A stretch of 64,000 nucleotides of DNA, taken from the NCBI RefSeq assembly GCF_900169785.1, contig NZ_FWER01000017.1:106953-170952 (forward strand), written 5' to 3'. Source of the stretch: Rhizobium sullae. Its GTDB lineage: Bacteria; Pseudomonadota; Alphaproteobacteria; Rhizobiales; Rhizobiaceae. The position numbers and the translations under genes are program-made. The first letter of the stretch is position 1. Each line of letters begins with the position of its first letter. Under the pieces are notes generated by a model. That model saw only the letters and a program-made list of their open reading frames with translations. It was not told the origin of the DNA and searched no databases. Below, in pieces: positions 25,133-34,822 of the stretch.

Positions 25133-26011
25133 TCAGGGCAGGAAGAGCACGTCATATTGGTCGATGCCGCCCGGCAGGTCGCGGACCTTCATGTCCTGCT
25201 CGCCCACCTCGAAGAAGACGATGCAATCCTCGTAGAGGCTTGAAAGCGCTGCTACGAAATCGCGGGTCTGTCCTGGCCCGTAGAAGATCGGCGTGAATTC
25301 CATGTAGAGCGGCACGCGCCGCGACATCAGCGGTGCCATGGAACGGCAGGCGACAGGTTCATAGCCTTCGATGTCCATCCAGACGAGGCCGATGTCGCTC
25401 TCATTGAAACCTGCGTGACCGATGATATCGCCCACCGGCTTTACCGGAACGCTCACCTTGATGTCCGATGAACTTTGGCGAATGGCGCTGCTCTTTCCGT
25501 GGTTGTTTGCGTTGAGAAAGAAATCGATCTCTCCCGCAGTCTCCCCTGCGGCGCAGTTGACGAGCGTGACCTTCTCCTCCAGCCCGTTCTTGCGAATGTT
25601 GGTTTCCAGCAGCCGAAAATTGCGGGGGTCAGGCTCCACGCTGACGATGTGCTTATAGGCGTTGCTCAGCGCGAAATAGACGGTCTGCGTCCCGATATTG
25701 CCGCCGAGTTCAAGCAGGACGCCCTCCTTTCGCAACAGGCCGCGTTCACGCAGCGACGCCAGCAGCCGGTCGACGTTCTCGCGTTCGAAATGCCCCTTCC
25801 GGAAGACCTTGCGGCCGATATAGTCGGACGGCGAAAAGGTCATCAGATGATCGCCGCCATCAACGGTCATGGAAACTACGCGCGGACCGATATTCTCGAT
25901 GAGCAGTCGGCGGCCGAAGCGCGTGTCAAAGAAGCGGCCCGCCAGGGTGTTTCGCACCTTGCGCAGCCGCTTTCGCCAGTATTTTTTTGAACGCCACGTG
26001 TTAACGGCCAT
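25133..26011 (-). CDS. FkbM family methyltransferase
   Basis: The 292-residue protein has the FkbM pattern. VLLELGGNIGTQTVYFAL near residue 97 is the SAM-binding loop, HIVSVEPDPRNFRLLETNIRKN follows with the acidic ribose-binding residue, and IGLVWMDIEGYE near residue 215 is the FkbM core motif. Members methylate hydroxyls of sugars or polyketides and are common in surface-polysaccharide loci. Its ATG overlaps the stop of the CyaC-type gene as TGATG, so translation is coupled and the two share a transcript. Confidence 0.88.
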   Translation of the reverse strand: MAVNTWRSKKYWRKRLRKVRNTLAGRFFDTRFGRRLLIENIGPRVVSMTVDGGDHLMTFSPSDYIGRKVFRKGHFERENVDRLLASLRERGLLRKEGVLLELGGNIGTQTVYFALSNAYKHIVSVEPDPRNFRLLETNIRKNGLEEKVTLVNCAAGETAGEIDFFLNANNHGKSSAIRQSSSDIKVSVPVKPVGDIIGHAGFNESDIGLVWMDIEGYEPVACRSMAPLMSRRVPLYMEFTPIFYGPGQTRDFVAALSSLYEDCIVFFEVGEQDMKVRDLPGGIDQYDVLFLP

Positions 26012-27729
26012 CAGGCTTTCCCGTTGAGCGGCCTAGCCGCTTGTTCTTTGTCGACCACATAGACTTTCAAAGGCAGAGCACGGCCGCGCACGCTGATGTT
26101 GCGGCTTTCGATGCCGCGCATGTCCGCGCCCGAAAGATCGGCCACCGGCTCGGAAATAACAAGCGCCGCACCGAACTCCTTGGCGGCGCTCTCAAGGCGG
26201 CTTGCGACGTTCACCGTGTCGCCGACGGCGGTCAGATTTCGCACCCTGCCATACCCCATTGTTCCGACGACGGCCGGCCCGAAATGGATTCCGATCGCGA
26301 TCTGCAGGGGGATCGTCAGTTCATCGGCGAGTTCGGCACCCAGTTTGTCGATTTCGAAGGCGATCGTTTCGGCTGCCTTGAGCGCCTGTCGGCAAGCGTC
26401 CTCGGGTGAAGTGCCGATGCCGAACAGAGCCATGGCGCCGTCGCCGATGAACTTGTCTATCCGTCCGCCTGTCTGTTCCACTGCCTTGCCGACAAGCGCA
26501 AAGTAACGATTGAGCAGGAAAACGATGTCGAAGGGCAGCCGGGTTTCCGTCAGGCTCGTGAAGTTGCGGATGTCGCAGAAAAGCACCGCGATGTCCCGCT
26601 CCCGGCCGGGGTTTGTTTCCTGCGTATTGGCGGGCAGGGAGGTTTCCGTTGCCGGGATCAGGAGCGGTACGACGGTGATGTCGTGGTCCGGGCGGAGCTG
26701 ACAGGCGAGACGCACGTCCAGGCCCGCATTGATGCGGTCGAGCGTCTTCTGCTCCAGTTGGTCAGGCTGCGGCAGACGCTCGTAATCGCCGAGAATCTGA
26801 ACGCGGCAGGTGGAGCACTGTCCTTTGCCGCCGCAGACCGAGTAATGCGGCAGCCCACCGAGACGGCTTGCCTCAAGCACCGTGAAACCGCGCGGCACCT
26901 TGATCGTTTCGCCTCCCGGATAATGCACGGCAATCTGGTCGGTACGCTCCTTCCATTTGCGGCGGGTGCGCGCAGCGACGACGGACAAAAGCGTCAGCGA
27001 AAAGGAGCCGTAGAGCCCGGCGCGGATCATTGCGATCTGCCGCTGGGCGTCCGGATCGGAAAAATAACGGGTGTTCAGGTTCTCCTGATAGCGCCCGGTG
27101 TCGACAAGACCTTCGTAATCCGGTTCGGCGATCGTACGGCCCATTTCGATAAAGCCGAGCAGCGAAAGCACCGGCAGCAGGATGGCAAGCGCCAAAAGCA
27201 GCGGCGCAAGACCGTCATACCAAGGCCGGTAGCGCAGCCAGAAATGCAGGCCGATGCAGCCGCGGATCCAGACGACGACGAGCGCGACTGCCTGCCGGAT
27301 GCCGTTGCCGAAAGAGAGGATCCATAGCTGGCGAACGACCGTTTCGTAGCTGTCGGCATATCTGTAAAGTTCGTGAACGATACGCGTTCCGACCACATGA
27401 TCGATCAGAAGCAGCGGGATCGCGAGGCCGAGCACGATCTGCGCCATTTCGCCGTTCGGCATGACCAGGCTGCGGCGCATGTATAACGAGCGAAACACCA
27501 GCGTGATGTGAACGAAGATCGCGCTGTAGAAGATCAACGTGCCAAGCGGATTTCGCCAAAGGGCGACAAACAGCCGGCGGCCATCATCGGCAGCGGCGAC
27601 GGAAATGAGGCCGAGTGCATGGTTCGACAGGTGAAGAACCACGAAAGCGAACATGACAAGGCCCGAGCCGAGCCGCGCGCGCCGGATGCTGCGCTCCGAG
27701 AAGATCCCTGTGTGCACGACGGTTGCCAT
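26011..27729 (-). CDS. cyaC: Membrane adenylate cyclase with SDH-like anchor and 2Fe-2S ferredoxin domain (CyaC type)
   Basis: The 572 residues have three parts. Residues 1-240 carry six helices with histidines placed as in succinate-dehydrogenase cytochrome b anchors (LHLSNHALG, FVHITLVF, LLIDHVVGTRIVHELY). About 265-355 form a plant-type ferredoxin with VCGGKGQCSTC and a later cysteine in RLACQL. About 375-560 are a class III cyclase with complete residues: VLFCDIRNFT, IDKFIGDGAMALFG (adenine Lys), NLTAVGDTVNVASRLE. This is the architecture described for Sinorhizobium meliloti CyaC, a quinone- and redox-responsive adenylate cyclase with heme b. It should therefore couple respiratory state to cAMP. 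Confidence 0.88.
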   Translation of the reverse strand: MATVVHTGIFSERSIRRARLGSGLVMFAFVVLHLSNHALGLISVAAADDGRRLFVALWRNPLGTLIFYSAIFVHITLVFRSLYMRRSLVMPNGEMAQIVLGLAIPLLLIDHVVGTRIVHELYRYADSYETVVRQLWILSFGNGIRQAVALVVVWIRGCIGLHFWLRYRPWYDGLAPLLLALAILLPVLSLLGFIEMGRTIAEPDYEGLVDTGRYQENLNTRYFSDPDAQRQIAMIRAGLYGSFSLTLLSVVAARTRRKWKERTDQIAVHYPGGETIKVPRGFTVLEASRLGGLPHYSVCGGKGQCSTCRVQILGDYERLPQPDQLEQKTLDRINAGLDVRLACQLRPDHDITVVPLLIPATETSLPANTQETNPGRERDIAVLFCDIRNFTSLTETRLPFDIVFLLNRYFALVGKAVEQTGGRIDKFIGDGAMALFGIGTSPEDACRQALKAAETIAFEIDKLGAELADELTIPLQIAIGIHFGPAVVGTMGYGRVRNLTAVGDTVNVASRLESAAKEFGAALVISEPVADLSGADMRGIESRNISVRGRALPLKVYVVDKEQAARPLNGKA

Positions 27730-27825
27730 TCATTCCCGTTCTTGAAGTTCGAATGCTTTTGCCGGGAACCGGTTAACTTTAGATCGACTTGACCTAAATC
27801 TGAATCCGCCGCCCGACCGAAAGGC

Positions 27826-27930
27826 TGGAATGTGATCCGGCGAAAATCACTTCACAGCTTTCAGCATCATGCTCTAGTGATGTTTGGATAAATGCGGAAT
27901 GCTGTCTTCTCCAGCCGCGATCACATTCCA
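27826..27930. repeat. Long inverted repeat in a gene-free region (rhizobial intergenic element candidate)
   Basis: TGGAATGTGATC at 27826-27837 is the exact reverse complement of GATCACATTCCA at 27919-27930. Between the arms lie a second dyad, CATCA and TGATG around TGCTCTAG, and GTGAT/ATCAC arms. The surrounding gap, 27730-28031, has no gene and separates the divergent CyaC and GT4 genes. The nested palindromes look like a dispersed rhizobial intergenic mosaic repeat, but they could form regulatory structure. Confidence 0.5.
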
Positions 27931-28031
27931 TATGTTTATCAGTAACTTTTAAGGAAGCGGACAATAGCGGAAATTTTCGCGATAGGCCGGATGGCTGGTT
28001 GGAAACAGTGCGTTCTCAAAGGAGCGTGCTG

Positions 28032-29120
28032 ATGCGGATTGCATTTTACGCGCCGCTGAAATCTCCTAACCACCCGACACCCTCCGGCGACCGCCTGATG
28101 GCACGGCTGCTTGTCAGGGCGCTGCAACTCGCCGGCCATTCCGTCGAGATCGCCTCCGAGTTCCGCAATTTTGCACCGACCCCCGAGGCGGCAGCGGCGC
28201 TTGAGGACGAGCGGCAGGCAGAACTTCTTCGGCTGAGGAGGGCGTGGCACAACGAGCCAAAACCGCATCTCTGGTTCTGTTATCATCCGTACTACAAATC
28301 TCCGGATCCCTTCGGACCGATACTCGCGGCGGAATTCGGCATTCCTTATGTCACTGCCGAGACATCCTATTCCCGCAAACGTGACGCCACCGGCTGGGCA
28401 CCGTCGCAGGCGCTGGTTGCCGCGGCAATCCGGCAGGCGGCCATTAACATCGCGCTCACGGTACGTGACGAGGCAGGAGTCGGGCAGGCTGTTCCCGAGG
28501 CTCGACTTGCCTTAATCAAGCCGTTCATCGACACGGCGTCTGTCAGGAATATCGATCTGCGGCCGGATTCGAAACGGCTTGTAACGGTCGCCATGATGCG
28601 CGCCGGCGACAAGATGGCCAGCTACACGATGCTGGCCGCGGCGTTGCGGATGATCGAAGAAAAGACCTGGACGCTGGGCATCATTGGCGATGGACCGATG
28701 CGGACGGAAGTCGAGGCGCTGTTTTCGGATTTCCCACCTGGCCGTATCGATTGGCTGGGAGAGCGCAGTGCTGGCGACGTCGCCTGTCTGCTCTGCACAT
28801 CAGGCCTTTATGTCTGGCCTGGCTGTGGCGAAGCCTACGGTCTTGCCTATCTGGAAGCTCAGGCGGCCGGTTTGCCGGCGGTGGCGCAGCGAACCGCGGG
28901 CGTGCCCGCGGTGATCCAAGATGGCGTGACCGGCATATTAACGGCGGATGGCAATGTCGGCGCCTTTGCGGCCGCGATCGACCGGCTGCTGCACGATCCG
29001 GCGCGACGCCAGGAGATGGGGGAAGCGGCGCGGCGTTTCGTGCTGGAAGAGCGATCGTTGGAGATCGCCGCCAGGGAACTGGACGGGATACTGAAAATAT
29101 ACGCAGGAGTTGAACCATGA
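28032..29120 (+). CDS. Glycosyltransferase family 4 (GT4)
   Basis: The 362-residue GT-B enzyme starts MRIAFYAPLKSPNHPTPSGDRLMARLL, the usual GT4 acceptor-domain opening with a glycine-serine loop. The C-terminal part has GIIGDGPMR, VWPGCGEAYGLAYLEAQAAGLPAVA (the EX7E donor motif region) and GVTGILTADGN. The ATG at 28032 is supported by AAAGGAG eight bases upstream; the frame is open 11 codons earlier. It overlaps the deacetylase gene as ATGA, so the two act together on a glycan. Donor and acceptor are unknown. Confidence 0.88.
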   Translation: MRIAFYAPLKSPNHPTPSGDRLMARLLVRALQLAGHSVEIASEFRNFAPTPEAAAALEDERQAELLRLRRAWHNEPKPHLWFCYHPYYKSPDPFGPILAAEFGIPYVTAETSYSRKRDATGWAPSQALVAAAIRQAAINIALTVRDEAGVGQAVPEARLALIKPFIDTASVRNIDLRPDSKRLVTVAMMRAGDKMASYTMLAAALRMIEEKTWTLGIIGDGPMRTEVEALFSDFPPGRIDWLGERSAGDVACLLCTSGLYVWPGCGEAYGLAYLEAQAAGLPAVAQRTAGVPAVIQDGVTGILTADGNVGAFAAAIDRLLHDPARRQEMGEAARRFVLEERSLEIAARELDGILKIYAGVEP

Positions 29121-29896
29121 GCGGCAATTCGGTCTGGAGACCCCTCCATGAAGAACTTGCGCGCTGGCAGGAGGCTGGAAAAGTGGCCCGCTTCTGGTGG
29201 CGCGATGACGATGCGATCGAGCCGACGGCGGCGCTGGACAGATTGCTCGGCCTTGCAAACGCGCATGAGACGCCGTTGACCGTTGCTGTCGTTCCGGCAA
29301 AGACCGGTCCGGCGCTTTCCGAGCGGCTTTCGGCTGCGAGCGGCGTCAGCGTTGCCGTGCATGGTTGGTCGCATGAGAACCATGCGCCGCCGCAAGAGAA
29401 AAAGCAGGAGCTTGGCGGACACCGCCTGGCGGAGGCCGTGCTTGGCGAACTTTATAGCGGCTTTCTGACACTGCAGCGACTGCATCCGGCGCGGTTCATT
29501 CCCATGCTGGTGCCGCCGTGGAACCGCATCGACGGGAGCCTTGTTTCAAAGCTCCCGGCGCTCGGTTTCGAATGCATGTCGGCTTTCGGCCGGGCGGCCG
29601 AGGAAGCCTCGATCCCGCTCCTCAACACCCATATCGACGTCATGGGACGAGGAGCGGACCGAAAGGGGCCGCGGGTCGGAAAGCCACATGACGAACTTGT
29701 AAGCGAACTGGTGACGGAACTGCAGGACCGTTTCGAAGGCCGCCACGAACCGGTCGGCTTGCTGACCCATCATCTCGCACATGACGCGACTGCGTGGAAA
29801 TTTACCGAGGGGTTCCTTGCAGAAACCGCCGATCACCCGGCGATCGCATGGAAGCCGGCGACTGCCCTTGTGAAAGATCAGATGTCGACAACCTGA
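29117..29896 (+). CDS. Polysaccharide deacetylase family (NodB-like) protein
   Basis: The 259-residue protein has degenerate NodB motifs. RFWWRDDDAIEPT near residue 25 supplies the paired aspartates, and VHGWSHENH near residue 75 the H-x3-H metal site. VPPWNRID near residue 135 corresponds to the RxPxG-like motif. Such enzymes remove N- or O-acetyl groups from sugars. There is no signal peptide, so it would act in the cytoplasm on a precursor. It is coupled to the GT4 gene by a four-base overlap, and its 3' end overlaps the convergent MBL gene by 19 bases. Confidence 0.8.
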   Translation: MSGNSVWRPLHEELARWQEAGKVARFWWRDDDAIEPTAALDRLLGLANAHETPLTVAVVPAKTGPALSERLSAASGVSVAVHGWSHENHAPPQEKKQELGGHRLAEAVLGELYSGFLTLQRLHPARFIPMLVPPWNRIDGSLVSKLPALGFECMSAFGRAAEEASIPLLNTHIDVMGRGADRKGPRVGKPHDELVSELVTELQDRFEGRHEPVGLLTHHLAHDATAWKFTEGFLAETADHPAIAWKPATALVKDQMSTT

Positions 29897-30708
29897 TTGT
29901 CACGCGCCGCGAACGCGCCGGGAAACGCCGCCTGGGCATCCTTTTCCATTTTGCCGAGCTGCTCGTCTGTGCGCGACGGCGCATGGTGGAAGAGCGCGAA
30001 GCGCTTCGTCCCGGCCATTTTGGCAAGTTCCGTGCCGTGCTGCCAGGTCGAGTGGCCGAAACCCTTGAAACGCTGCATCTCGTCTTCGTTGTAGGTGCAG
30101 TCGTAGATCGCCAGATCCGCACCTTTCATCATTTCCAGCGCGACGGGGTCGTGTGTTCCCGGAGTGTGTTCGATGTCGAAAACGAGGGCGATTGCGCGGC
30201 CCTCCCACTCGATCCGATAGCCGATTGCGCCACCGGGATGATTGAGCATGTAGGTCTTTATGCGGACGCCGCTATGCGGGGAAAGCGTGTCGCCGGCACG
30301 AAAGTCGCGGAAGTTCATCGTTGCCTGACAGATATCCGTCTTCACCGGGAACCATGGCGGGCTGATGAACTGATCGACCATCTCCTTGGTGCTCATCTTG
30401 CCGTTCAGATGGCCGGACCAGATGTTGACGTTTATCGAGGGATAGTAGATCGCCTTGAAGAAGGGCAGACCGATGATGTGGTCGTAATGACAGTGGCTAA
30501 AGAACAGATCGACGTGCGTGACGCCTTCATTAAGCATGGCAAACCCCGCCTCGCGCAGGCCGGAGCCTGCATCGAAGATCATCAGGTGGTCGCCGCAGCG
30601 GACTTCGATGCAGGAAGTGTTGCCGCCGTAGCGGTCGAATTCGGGGCCCGATACCGGGATGCTGCCGCGAACGCCCCAAAATTTTACCTGAAACTGATCG
30701 TTACTCAT
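29878..30708 (-). CDS. MBL-fold metallo-hydrolase
   Basis: The 276-residue protein has the metallo-beta-lactamase fold. It starts VKFWGVRGSIPVSGPEFDRYGGNTSCIEV and carries the metal site as FFSHCHYDHIIGLPF (HxHxDH), with further ligands in LNHPGGAIGY, FDIEHTP and FHHAPSRTDEQ. The GVRGS..GGNTSC opening is typical of a bacterial MBL subgroup with mostly unknown substrates; some relatives are phosphodiesterases. A cyclic-nucleotide phosphodiesterase role would fit this neighbourhood, but nothing in the sequence proves it. Confidence 0.85.
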   Translation of the reverse strand: MSNDQFQVKFWGVRGSIPVSGPEFDRYGGNTSCIEVRCGDHLMIFDAGSGLREAGFAMLNEGVTHVDLFFSHCHYDHIIGLPFFKAIYYPSINVNIWSGHLNGKMSTKEMVDQFISPPWFPVKTDICQATMNFRDFRAGDTLSPHSGVRIKTYMLNHPGGAIGYRIEWEGRAIALVFDIEHTPGTHDPVALEMMKGADLAIYDCTYNEDEMQRFKGFGHSTWQHGTELAKMAGTKRFALFHHAPSRTDEQLGKMEKDAQAAFPGAFAARDNQVVDI

Positions 30709-30997
30709 GGTTCTTCAAAATCGGGCTCCCGCGTGGCGCTATCGTAATCATAGTTTAACCCTGATGCGAAGTGCGGAATTCCGCGGGGTTGCCTCTATCC
30801 TGCCTATTGTCCTAATCGCTAGCAGCAGAAGGAGTAGATTTTCCTAAGGCGGCAGTATTTGGATCCGAATGCAGCCGGACATGGTTTGTTTTCCGTAAAC
30901 GGAAATGCCGGAGTCTGTGAGGCGGCGGACAGTTCCTGCCATATTAGGTGGCCCTTCCAGGACGAAAATACAATTCTCTGCTTTCCGGCGTTCCTAT

Positions 30998-31721
30998 CTA
31001 AAGGCTGGCGGTGATGCCGCCATCGACCATCAGCATGTGGCCGTTGACGAAGGAGGAAGCGTCCGAGGCGAGAAAGGCGACTGCGCCGACCAGTTCTCCC
31101 ATTGCCCCATCGGCCTGCAGGTATCCGGTTCTCCAGCCAAGCCGAGAAATTCGGATCGTCCACCAGCGCCTGGTTGAGTGGCGTCTTGAAATAGCCGGGT
31201 GCGATCGCGTTCGCCTGCAGGCCGTATTTTGCCCAATCTGTCGCCATGCCGCGGGTGAGATTTCTGACCGCACCCTTGGTCGCCGTATAAGGGGCAATGC
31301 CCGGGCGAGCGAGTTCGGCCTGGACGGAGGCGATGTTGATGATCTTGCCTTTTCCGCGGGCAATCATTGCCGGCGCCGCCGCCTGGCTGACGTAAAAGAT
31401 GCTTGAGACGTTGGTCTTCAGCAGTTCATCCCACTTTTCGATCGGGAAAGATTCCAGCGGCGTTCGAAACTGCATTCCGGCATTATTGACGAGGATGTCG
31501 ACCGGGCCGATCTCGCTTTCGATATAGGCGATGCCATCGCGCGCCGCGGCAGCGTCGGACACGTCGAAGGCCGCGCTCAGCGCATGGAATCCTCTTGCCC
31601 TGATCGTCTCCGCTGCGGCGGCTGCTTTCCGGGCATTGCGGCCGTTGATGACGAGGGAAGCGCCGTGTTCTGCAAGGCCGAGCGCCAGCGCATGGCCGAG
31701 GTCGAACAAGTGAAAAGACAA
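30998..31721 (-). pseudogene. SDR oxidoreductase (gluconate 5-dehydrogenase-like), inactivated
   Basis: The frame opens at TTG 31721 with a GAGGAG site and reads SFHLFDLGHALALGLAEHGASLVING. Intact relatives have about 14 more residues after FDL, carrying the TGxxxGIG cofactor loop; here they are missing, in frame. NNAG, YTATK (catalytic Tyr and Lys) and APGYFKTPLN follow normally. Near 31095-31110 the frame is lost: the expected ending, ELVGAVAFLASDASSFVNGHMLMVDGG, continues in another frame to a TAG at 30998. With no NAD(P) loop and a frameshift this is a decaying gene. The raw frame runs on to 30819 without meaning. Confidence 0.82.
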
Positions 31722-31837
31722 ACCCGACTCCTCATTGTTACGGCTGATTGAAGAGGAGTTGCCGTGTCAATGCAAGCAGTGGCTTTGACGCAGGCCGCTG
31801 CGGTCTGTTATGTCCGGCCCTAGAGTGGAGGATCATC

Positions 31838-32341
31838 ATGCGCATCCGCAACGAGACCGAAGCCGATATCCCGGCGATCCGCGCGCTGGTTAGCACGGCA
31901 TTCGCCGGCAAGGCTTACAGCAGCCAGACGGAAACGGCAATTGTCGACGCCCTGCGCAGGAACGGAGCGCTTTCCGTGACGTTGGTTGCCGAAGACGAAA
32001 GCGGCATCATCGGCCATATCGCGTTCTCACCCGTGACGATCGACGGCGAAGATCTCGGTTGGTACGGCCTGGGTCCGATCGCCGTCGCGCCTGAAAGACA
32101 GCGCGAGGGCATCGGCAGCGCTCTGGTGCGCGAAGGGCTCGCAGCCATCCGAAAACGCGATGCCAATGGATGCCTCCTGCTTGGCGATCCGAATTATTAC
32201 GGCCGGTTCGGCTTCAGGGCGGATGCGCGCCTCAGGCTTGCAGGCGCTCCGCCCGAATATTTCCAGGCATTGTGTTTCAGCGGCGAAATGCCGGCAGGCA
32301 TGGTCACCTATGACGCGGCTTTCGAGGTGACGAACGACTAG
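31838..32341 (+). CDS. GNAT family N-acetyltransferase (YhbS-like)
   Basis: The 167-residue protein has the GNAT fold. It starts MRIRNETEADIPAIRALVSTAF, followed by GIIGHIAFSPVTI, and then LGPIAVAPERQREGIGSALVREGL, which is the acetyl-CoA pyrophosphate loop (Q/R-x-x-G-x-G). It ends with CLLLGDPNYYGRFGFRAD, typical of the YhbS group. The ATG at 31838 has GGAGG six bases upstream; the open frame before it is discounted. It is a single gene, convergent with the ABC importer genes. The acceptor is unknown. Confidence 0.88.
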   Translation: MRIRNETEADIPAIRALVSTAFAGKAYSSQTETAIVDALRRNGALSVTLVAEDESGIIGHIAFSPVTIDGEDLGWYGLGPIAVAPERQREGIGSALVREGLAAIRKRDANGCLLLGDPNYYGRFGFRADARLRLAGAPPEYFQALCFSGEMPAGMVTYDAAFEVTND

Positions 32342-32355
32342 GCCGCGCATAGGGC

Positions 32356-33052
32356 CTAATGCAAGCCGCCGACGCCGAGCAGGCGTTCCACGGCATCGTG
32401 ATCCGTCGATAGCGCATCGGGTGTGCCGGTCCAGGCAAGGCGGCCGCGCTCCAGAATGATGACCTGATCGGCGAAGTCGAGTGCGCTCTGGATGCGCTGT
32501 TCGACGAGCAGTATCGTCATGTCGCCGGTTTGAGCGAGTTCGGAAAACGCTGCCATCAGCTCTTCGCAGATGACGGGTGCGAGACCTTCCAACGGTTCGT
32601 CGAGCAGCAGCACGGAGGGGCGGCCGAGCATGGTGCGGGCGGTCGAAAGCATCTGCTGCTCGCCGCCGGAGAGCTGGCTGCCGAGATTGCGGCGGCGTTC
32701 CTTCAGGCGCGGAAACATCTGGTAGGCCTCTTCGAGCGCCGTCTTCGGCCGTCCCTTGAGGCCAACGAAGAGATTTTCCTCGACCGTCAGCGTCGGGAAG
32801 ATGCAGCGCGCCTGCGGCACATACCCGAGCCCCTGATGGGCGCGAGCGGCGCTGGCCATTGCCGTAACGTCGGAGGAGCCAAGGCGGATGCGGCCATCAT
32901 AAAGCTTGGTCTGTCCGGCAAGCGTCGCAAGCAAGGTTGTCTTGCCCATTCCGTTGCGGCCGAGGATGGCAAGGCGCGCGCCAGCGGGCATAGAAAAGGA
33001 GACGCCCTCCAGAACCCGCGTCGGTCCATAGCCGGCGGAGAGATTTTCGACC

Positions 33053-33072
<20 letters not shown>
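32356..33072 (-). CDS. ABC transporter ATPase, branched-chain amino acid/aromatic acid type (LivF-like)
   Basis: The 238-residue ATPase has GRNGMGKTTLL (Walker A), LSGGEQQMLSTARTMLGRP (signature) and LLLDEPLEGLAPV (Walker B), with the short LivF-type C terminus. I chose ATG 33072 because GGGAG lies seven bases upstream; ATG 33078 is an alternative and the longer frame to 33162 has no support. It overlaps the LivG-like gene. With LivG it powers the importer whose binding protein is at 35876. Context points to protocatechuate or a related aromatic acid as substrate. Confidence 0.9.
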
Positions 33073-33813
<741 letters not shown>

Positions 33814-33817
<4 letters not shown>

Positions 33818-34821
33818 TCGGCCTCCCTGCGGCGGGCGAAGAAGGCAGCTGCGGTCCCGTAAAGCCCCTTCGGAGCGAAGAGTACGACGGCAATCAGAAG
33901 CGCGCCGACCATCGTCAGCCAATGGAAAGGGTTTGCAGCCGACACATAATCCTCGAAGAGCATGAAGATGACGGTGCCGGAGAGCGCACCGAAGAGCGAG
34001 CCGGTGCCGCCGAGCACAAGCATGACAAGGCTTTCGGCCGAAAGCGTGAAGGAGAGGCTGTCGAGGCCGACGACCTGCGTCGAGATGGCGTTGAGCGCAC
34101 CACCAACACCGGCGACCGCACCGGAGATGACATACATCTTCATCAACGCTGCTTTCGGTGAAGCGCCCATTGCGCGGATGCGCAAGGCGTCTTCCTTGAT
34201 GCCGCGGCAGAGCATGCCGAAGGGCGAACGCACCAGAAGGCGGAGCAGAATGACAACGGCAAGCAGCAGGATCACCCCGAAAACATAGGCAGTGTGGCCG
34301 TAAAGATCGAACTCGAAGATGCCGAACACCGGATCGGCCGAGACGCCGGAAAGGCCGTCGCTGCCGCCGGTCCAGGACGACGCCTTATTGGCGAATTCGT
34401 GGAAGAGGTGGATGAGCGCGATCGAAAGGACAAGCTGCGGCAGGCCATGGGCGCGCAGGACGACGAAACCGCAGACGAGGCCCGCAGCCGCACCGCCGGC
34501 GACACCGGCAGCGGTCATCAGGAGCGGATCGGTGATGCCGTAATGGGCCGAGACAATGCCCGCCGCATAAGCACCGGAGCCGAAGAGCGCGGCGTGACCG
34601 AGCGTCGCCACGCCGCAATAGCCGGTGACGAGATCGAGCGACAGGACGAGCAAGGAGATCGCGATGACGCGCGTCAGCAGCGCAAGGTTATCCGGAAAGA
34701 GCAGATAGCCAAAACCGGCGAGCACAAGGATTGCGGCAATGCCGGCCGCATCGCGGCCAAGCGAGCGATGGCGCCGGATGGGTGCGGCCGTCGTTATTTG
34801 TGTGTTCATGGCGATCGTCAT
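33814..34821 (-). CDS. ABC transporter permease (LivM-like)
   Basis: The 335-residue inner-membrane permease shows LDLVTGYCGVATLGHAALFGSGAYAAG and the loop GIKEDALRIRAMGASPKAALMKMYVISGAVAGVGGAL, both hallmarks of LivM. About nine or ten helices are predicted. The start ATG 34821 follows the LivH-like stop closely; an ATG at 34809 is also possible. It forms the transport channel with the LivH-like protein. Confidence 0.92.
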
Positions 34822-34822
34822 C

